NCBI RefSeq assembly: GCF_001983105.1
Contig: NZ_MOMC01000079.1
Coordinates: forward strand, 25,003 to 33,643
Length of the DNA: 8,641 nucleotides
From: Pseudofrankia asymbiotica
GTDB taxonomy: Bacteria; Actinomycetota; Actinomycetes; Frankiales; Frankiaceae
Reading direction: 5' to 3'
The first letter of the stretch is position 1. Each line of letters starts with the position of its first letter. The position numbers were made by a program, and so were the translations under genes. Shown here in pieces: positions 5,570-8,641 of the stretch. The notes below the pieces were generated by a model. That model made no database searches. It was not told the DNA's origin and saw only the letters and a list, made by a program, of their open reading frames with translations.

Positions 5570-8044
5570 GTGTCCCCGACCCGTGACCCGCGGCTCGTCC
5601 GCGAACAGGCCTACGTCGACCTGCTGTACGCACGCCTCGACGAGGTCCGCGACCTGACCCGCACCCAGCTGCGGCAGGTGCTGCTGGACGTGGGCACCGG
5701 AACGCCGCAGGCGGTCGTCGAGCGCGACGTGTTCGCCGCGACCCACGCCGAGCGGCTGGCCCGGCTGGAGGCCGCCGAGGGCCGGCTGTGTTTCGGCGCG
5801 ATGGACCGCACCGACGGCACGCGCACCTACATCGGCCGGATCGGCCTGTCCGACGCCGAGCAGGAGCCGATCCTGGTCGACTGGCGGGCACCCGTCGCGA
5901 CCGCGTTCTACCAGGCGACGCTCGCCGAGCCGCGCGGCCTGGTCCGCCGCCGGCACCTGCGCAGCAAGGGCCGCGAGGTGACCGGCGTCGCCGACGACCT
6001 GCTGTCCGTGGGACCGGCGGGCGCGGCCCCCGCCGTGGCCGACGGCGCCGCGGCGGGCGACAGGCCGACCGGCGACGCGATGCTGCTGGAGGCGCTGTCC
6101 GCGCCGCGCACCGGCCGGATGGGCGACATCATCGCCACGCTGCAGGCCGAGCAGGACCGCATCATCCGGGCGGACGCCCGCTCGGTGCTCGTCGTCGACG
6201 GCGGCCCGGGCACCGGGAAGACCGCGGTGGCGCTGCACCGGGCGGCCTACCTGCTCTACTCCGAGCGTGCGCGGCTGGAGCGTTCCGGCGTCCTGGTCGT
6301 CGGCCCGAGCCCGGTGTTCCTGCGTTACATCGACCAGGTGCTGCCCTCGCTCGGTGAGACCGGGGTGGTGTTCGCGACCCCCGGCCGGCTCTTCCCCGGC
6401 GTCGCGGCGACCGTGACCGACCCGGTGGCGCTCGGGAGCCTCAAGGGCGACGAGCGGATGGCGGCCGTGCTCGCCGCCGCGGTGCGGGAGCACCAGCGGC
6501 TGCCGCGGCGGACGATCGAGATCGTCCACGACGACGACCGGACGCTGCGCCTCGACCGGGACACCGTCGCCCGCGCGCGGACCAGGGCACGGCGCAGCCG
6601 CCGCCCGCACAACGGTGCCCGCTGGGTGTTCCTGCGCGAGCTGCTCGACGAGCTGACCGGCCAGGTCGTGCGCCAGATCTCCGGCGGCCTGCTCGACGAC
6701 GACGAGCGTCGCGACGTCCGCGACGGCCTGTGGGCGGACCCGGCCGTGCGGCGGGCGCTCAACGAGCTGTGGCCCCGGCTCACCTCCTTCCAGCTGCTCG
6801 AGCGTCTCTACACGGACGCCGACCTGCTCGCCAGGGCCGCGGCGCGGATCCTGACCCCGGCCGAGCGGGACCTGCTGCAGGGCACCCGCCGGGCGGGCGC
6901 CGCCGGCCACGACGACCTGTTCAGCGCCCTCGACGCGGACGAAGCCGCCACGCCGGACAGCGCGGCGGGCGCGGGCCGCGGGCACGGCACGGGCCGCGGC
7001 GATCGCGCCGAGCCCGATCGCGCCGAGCGGGGCCGCGCGGACCGCGGCGGCCGGGAGAGCGGACAGGCCTGGACGGTCGCCGACGTGGCGCTGCTCGACG
7101 AGGCGGCCGAGCTGCTCGGCGACCCGGACGAGAGCAGCCGGGAGGCGGCCGAGGCACGCGCGGCCAGGGAGCGGGCGGCCGAGCGCCGCTACGCCGAGGA
7201 CGTGCTGGAGATGCTGGGACTCGCCGGCGAGCTCGACGCCGAGACCGTCGCCGACCGGTGGCGCGGCCCGCGCCGGCGCACGACCGCGGCGGAGCAGGGC
7301 GCGACGGACCGCGAATGGGCGTTCGGGCACCTCATCGTCGACGAGGCGCAGGAGGTCTCGCCGATGCTGTGGCGGCTGCTGTGGCGGCGCTGCCCGGCGC
7401 GCAGCGCGACCCTGGTCGGCGACCTCGCCCAGGCTGCGCGCCCCGGCGCGCCCTCGACGTGGGCGCCGATCCTCACCCCGCACGTCGGCGACCGGTTCCG
7501 GCTCGAGCGGCTGACGGTGAACTACCGCACCCCGCGGGAGATCATGGACGTCGCCGCGGACGTGCTGGCCGCGAGCGGGTCGGCGGCGTCGGCGCCCGAG
7601 TCGGTCCGCTCTACCGGTGAGCAGCCGCTGGCCGTGCGGGTGCCCTCGCCCGCCGGTCTCCCGGACGCCGTGGCCGCCGAGACCGTCCGGACGGCCGGGA
7701 TCATCGGCGAGGGCCGGCTGGCGGTGATCTGCCCGCCGGAGACGGCCGGGCCGGTGCGCGCCGCGCTGTGCCGGCTCGCGCCCGAGCTTCTCGGCGCCGC
7801 CGGGCCCGGGTCGGGCGCCGGTGACGGCGCGGAGGTGCTGGACGCGCGGGTGGCGGTGCTGACCGTCGCCGACAGCAAGGGGCTGGAGTTCGACGCCGTC
7901 CTGCTCGTCGAGCCGTCGGCGCTGCTCGCCGGGCCGACCCGGGGCCTCGCCGACCTGTACGTCGCCCTGACGCGCGCCACCCGCTCGCTCACCGTCCTGC
8001 ACACCGGCGCCCTCCCACCCGTCCTGGCTCGCCTCACCTCCTGA
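5570..8044 (+). CDS. helD: HelD-like RNA polymerase recycling ATPase (superfamily 1 helicase fold, class II)
   Basis: An 824-residue protein. The N-terminal 1-70 is helical and charged, matching the antiparallel coiled coil that HelD inserts into the RNA polymerase secondary channel. The ATPase core follows: Q-motif around LQAEQDRIIR (191-200), Walker A GGPGTGKT (211-218), Walker B VDEAQE (590-595), motif III GDLAQ (617-621), NYRTP (651-655), SKGLEFD (769-775) and VALTRATRSL (798-807). CFGAMDR, YIGRIG, DWRAP and VLPSLGETG are blocks shared with mycobacterial HelD. The family uses ATP to strip nucleic acids from stalled or inactive polymerase and recycle it; the related HelR also displaces rifampicin. 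It is longer than Mycobacterium smegmatis HelD (about 740 residues), partly through a low-complexity Gly/Arg/Asp insert at about 440-498. GTG 5570 is chosen from its GGAGG site and family alignment. It stands alone between two intergenic gaps. Confidence 0.92.
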   Translation: MSPTRDPRLVREQAYVDLLYARLDEVRDLTRTQLRQVLLDVGTGTPQAVVERDVFAATHAERLARLEAAEGRLCFGAMDRTDGTRTYIGRIGLSDAEQEPILVDWRAPVATAFYQATLAEPRGLVRRRHLRSKGREVTGVADDLLSVGPAGAAPAVADGAAAGDRPTGDAMLLEALSAPRTGRMGDIIATLQAEQDRIIRADARSVLVVDGGPGTGKTAVALHRAAYLLYSERARLERSGVLVVGPSPVFLRYIDQVLPSLGETGVVFATPGRLFPGVAATVTDPVALGSLKGDERMAAVLAAAVREHQRLPRRTIEIVHDDDRTLRLDRDTVARARTRARRSRRPHNGARWVFLRELLDELTGQVVRQISGGLLDDDERRDVRDGLWADPAVRRALNELWPRLTSFQLLERLYTDADLLARAAARILTPAERDLLQGTRRAGAAGHDDLFSALDADEAATPDSAAGAGRGHGTGRGDRAEPDRAERGRADRGGRESGQAWTVADVALLDEAAELLGDPDESSREAAEARAARERAAERRYAEDVLEMLGLAGELDAETVADRWRGPRRRTTAAEQGATDREWAFGHLIVDEAQEVSPMLWRLLWRRCPARSATLVGDLAQAARPGAPSTWAPILTPHVGDRFRLERLTVNYRTPREIMDVAADVLAASGSAASAPESVRSTGEQPLAVRVPSPAGLPDAVAAETVRTAGIIGEGRLAVICPPETAGPVRAALCRLAPELLGAAGPGSGAGDGAEVLDARVAVLTVADSKGLEFDAVLLVEPSALLAGPTRGLADLYVALTRATRSLTVLHTGALPPVLARLTS

Positions 8045-8052
8045 TCGCGCCG

Positions 8053-8090
8053 CGCCGCCAGCTCGCCGCCAGCTCGCCGCCAGCTCGCCG
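8053..8090. repeat. 11-bp tandem repeat, 3.4 copies
   Basis: CGCCGCCAGCT is repeated exactly at 8053-8063, 8064-8074 and 8075-8085, with a partial copy to 8089. It begins 9 bp after the HelD-like stop codon and is outside any gene I can support. Confidence 0.8.
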
Positions 8091-8105
8091 GCGGCCACCT
8101 CGCGT

Positions 8106-8140
8106 TGGGCTGAGCCACAGCTCGCGCGACCGCGCGCCCA
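8106..8140 (+). terminator. GC-rich branched hairpin, possible terminator of helD
   Basis: TGGGC (8106-8110) pairs with GCCCA (8136-8140). Between them are two alternative stems: GAGC-CACA-GCTC (8112-8123) and CGCGCG-AC-CGCGCG (8123-8136). There is no T-run. Position about 60 bp past the helD stop fits a terminator, but the structure is modest for DNA this GC-rich. Confidence 0.3.
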
Positions 8141-8174
8141 GGTGAGCCAAACAGGTCCGGAATCGGCCCGTCCG

Positions 8175-8201
8175 TTCCGCTTCATTCCGCTTCGATATGG
8201 T
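8175..8201 (+). promoter_or_regulatory. Promoter-like site with a 10-bp direct repeat upstream of the DUF262 gene
   Basis: TTCCGCTTCA and TTCCGCTTCG stand head to tail at 8175-8184 and 8185-8194. One base later TATGGT (8196-8201) is a good actinobacterial -10 hexamer in an otherwise AT-poor stretch. Transcription would start about 100 bp before the DUF262 start codon. The repeat occupies the -35 region, so it may bind an activator or repressor. Confidence 0.35.
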
Positions 8202-8305
8202 TGGCGCACTCCTCTTCGACGCGGCGCGCCGTTGTTCGGCCTGCCGCCGGCGTCGGGAGGCGGGGGGCGACGGGGTGGCGCGGGCGGGTGCGGACAGGGG
8301 GGGAC

Positions 8306-8641
8306 GTGGCGCTCGACAACATCAGGCTCGGTGAGCTCCTGACTCTCGTCGCCGAGGGCAGGGTGCAGCTCCCGGAGTTCCAGCGGTCCTGGAAGTGGGA
8401 CGACGACCGGATCCGCTCGCTGCTGGCCACCGTGACACTGGACTACCCGCTCGGTGTGGTGATGACGCTGGAGACCGGTGGGGTGACGCGGTTTCGCACC
8501 CGGGCCCTGCACGGCACGCCGCCCGCCGCGCCCACCGTCGAGCCCGAGCAGCTGCTGCTCGACGGCCAGCAGCGGCTCACCTCGCTTTACCAGGCGCTGC
8601 TGGCCGACCGGCCGGTCGACACCGAGGACTCCCGGCACAGG
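8306..8641 (+). CDS. DUF262 (GmrSD N-terminal-like) protein, 5' part only
   Basis: The first 112 residues are present; the gene continues past the window edge. Residues 21-31 (QLPEFQRSWKW) and the 83-94 block LLLDGQQRLTSL, with the signature DGQQR at 86-90, are diagnostic of DUF262, a ParB/sulfiredoxin-like fold that binds and hydrolyses nucleotides. The domain forms the N-terminal part of GmrSD type IV restriction enzymes and of SspE and BrxU defence proteins, usually with an HNH (DUF1524) nuclease domain further on. It also occurs in stand-alone proteins of unknown role. The C-terminal part that would decide this is outside the window. GTG 8306 follows a run of seven G plus A. GTG 8288 is an in-frame alternative adding six residues. 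Confidence 0.85.
   Translation, partial: MALDNIRLGELLTLVAEGRVQLPEFQRSWKWDDDRIRSLLATVTLDYPLGVVMTLETGGVTRFRTRALHGTPPAAPTVEPEQLLLDGQQRLTSLYQALLADRPVDTEDSRHR

Noticed and set aside
8142..8342. Plus-strand 66-codon frame before and into the DUF262 gene
   Set aside because: It overlaps the DUF262 start in another frame and becomes Gly/Arg-rich without motifs. The promoter-like site lies inside it.
5045..8638. A 1197-codon open frame on the minus strand opposite the HhH, HelD and DUF262 genes
   Set aside because: Its protein is Arg/Gly/Pro/Gln-rich with no family motifs, and it lies antisense to genes with clear motifs. It is the usual effect of high GC on the opposite frame.

Overview
The window is very GC-rich (G or C dominates third codon positions; several GC-only simple repeats) and carries actinobacterial families: an Rv0121-type F420/PPOX enzyme, an Acg-type nitroreductase, a membrane Ser/Thr kinase with a secreted-side sensor, a class II HelD-like RNA polymerase recycling ATPase and a DUF262 protein. 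This indicates an Actinomycetota chromosome. The kinase architecture and low-complexity Pro/Ala/Gly style make a Frankia-like (Frankiales) genome my best guess, but that is inference.

Layout: (1) 62-598 (+) PPOX/F420 oxidoreductase with an unusual repeat-built insertion. (2) 599-876, a convergent intergenic region with three palindromes, two of them long hairpins of 73 and 52 nt, probably a bidirectional transcription stop. (3) 877-1923 (-) Acg-type nitroreductase. Its leader has a triplicated GGGGAGAC Shine-Dalgarno-like unit, and about 97 bp further up there is a DosR-box-like site. (4) 1924-2231 intergenic, including thirteen in-register GC pentamers beside the kinase stop codon. (5) 2232-4385 (-) membrane Ser/Thr kinase with two Cys-containing SH3-like repeats outside the membrane and a TTA leucine codon at position 5. 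(6) 4386-4577, a divergent promoter region. (7) 4578-5219 (+) helix-hairpin-helix protein of the endonuclease III superfamily without the lyase Lys or an Fe-S cluster. (8) 5220-5569, a structured intergenic stretch with no convincing gene. (9) 5570-8044 (+) HelD-type ATPase with a strong ribosome binding site and a low-complexity insertion. (10) 8045-8305 intergenic with an 11-bp tandem repeat, a GC-rich hairpin and a promoter-like site. (11) 8306-8641 (+) the 5' part of a DUF262 protein that runs off the window.

Most genes look like separate transcription units (convergent, divergent or spaced by more than 250 bp), so I do not see one multi-gene system. Loose common themes are redox/stress response (PPOX enzyme, Acg nitroreductase with a possible DosR-like site), envelope signalling (kinase), and DNA/RNA polymerase maintenance (HhH protein, HelD). 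The DUF262 gene at the right edge is the best hint of a defence locus, but it can only be judged with the sequence beyond the window. The most checkable unusual points are the DosR-like box, the paired long hairpins, the early TTA codon, and the repeat-derived insertions in the PPOX and HelD proteins.
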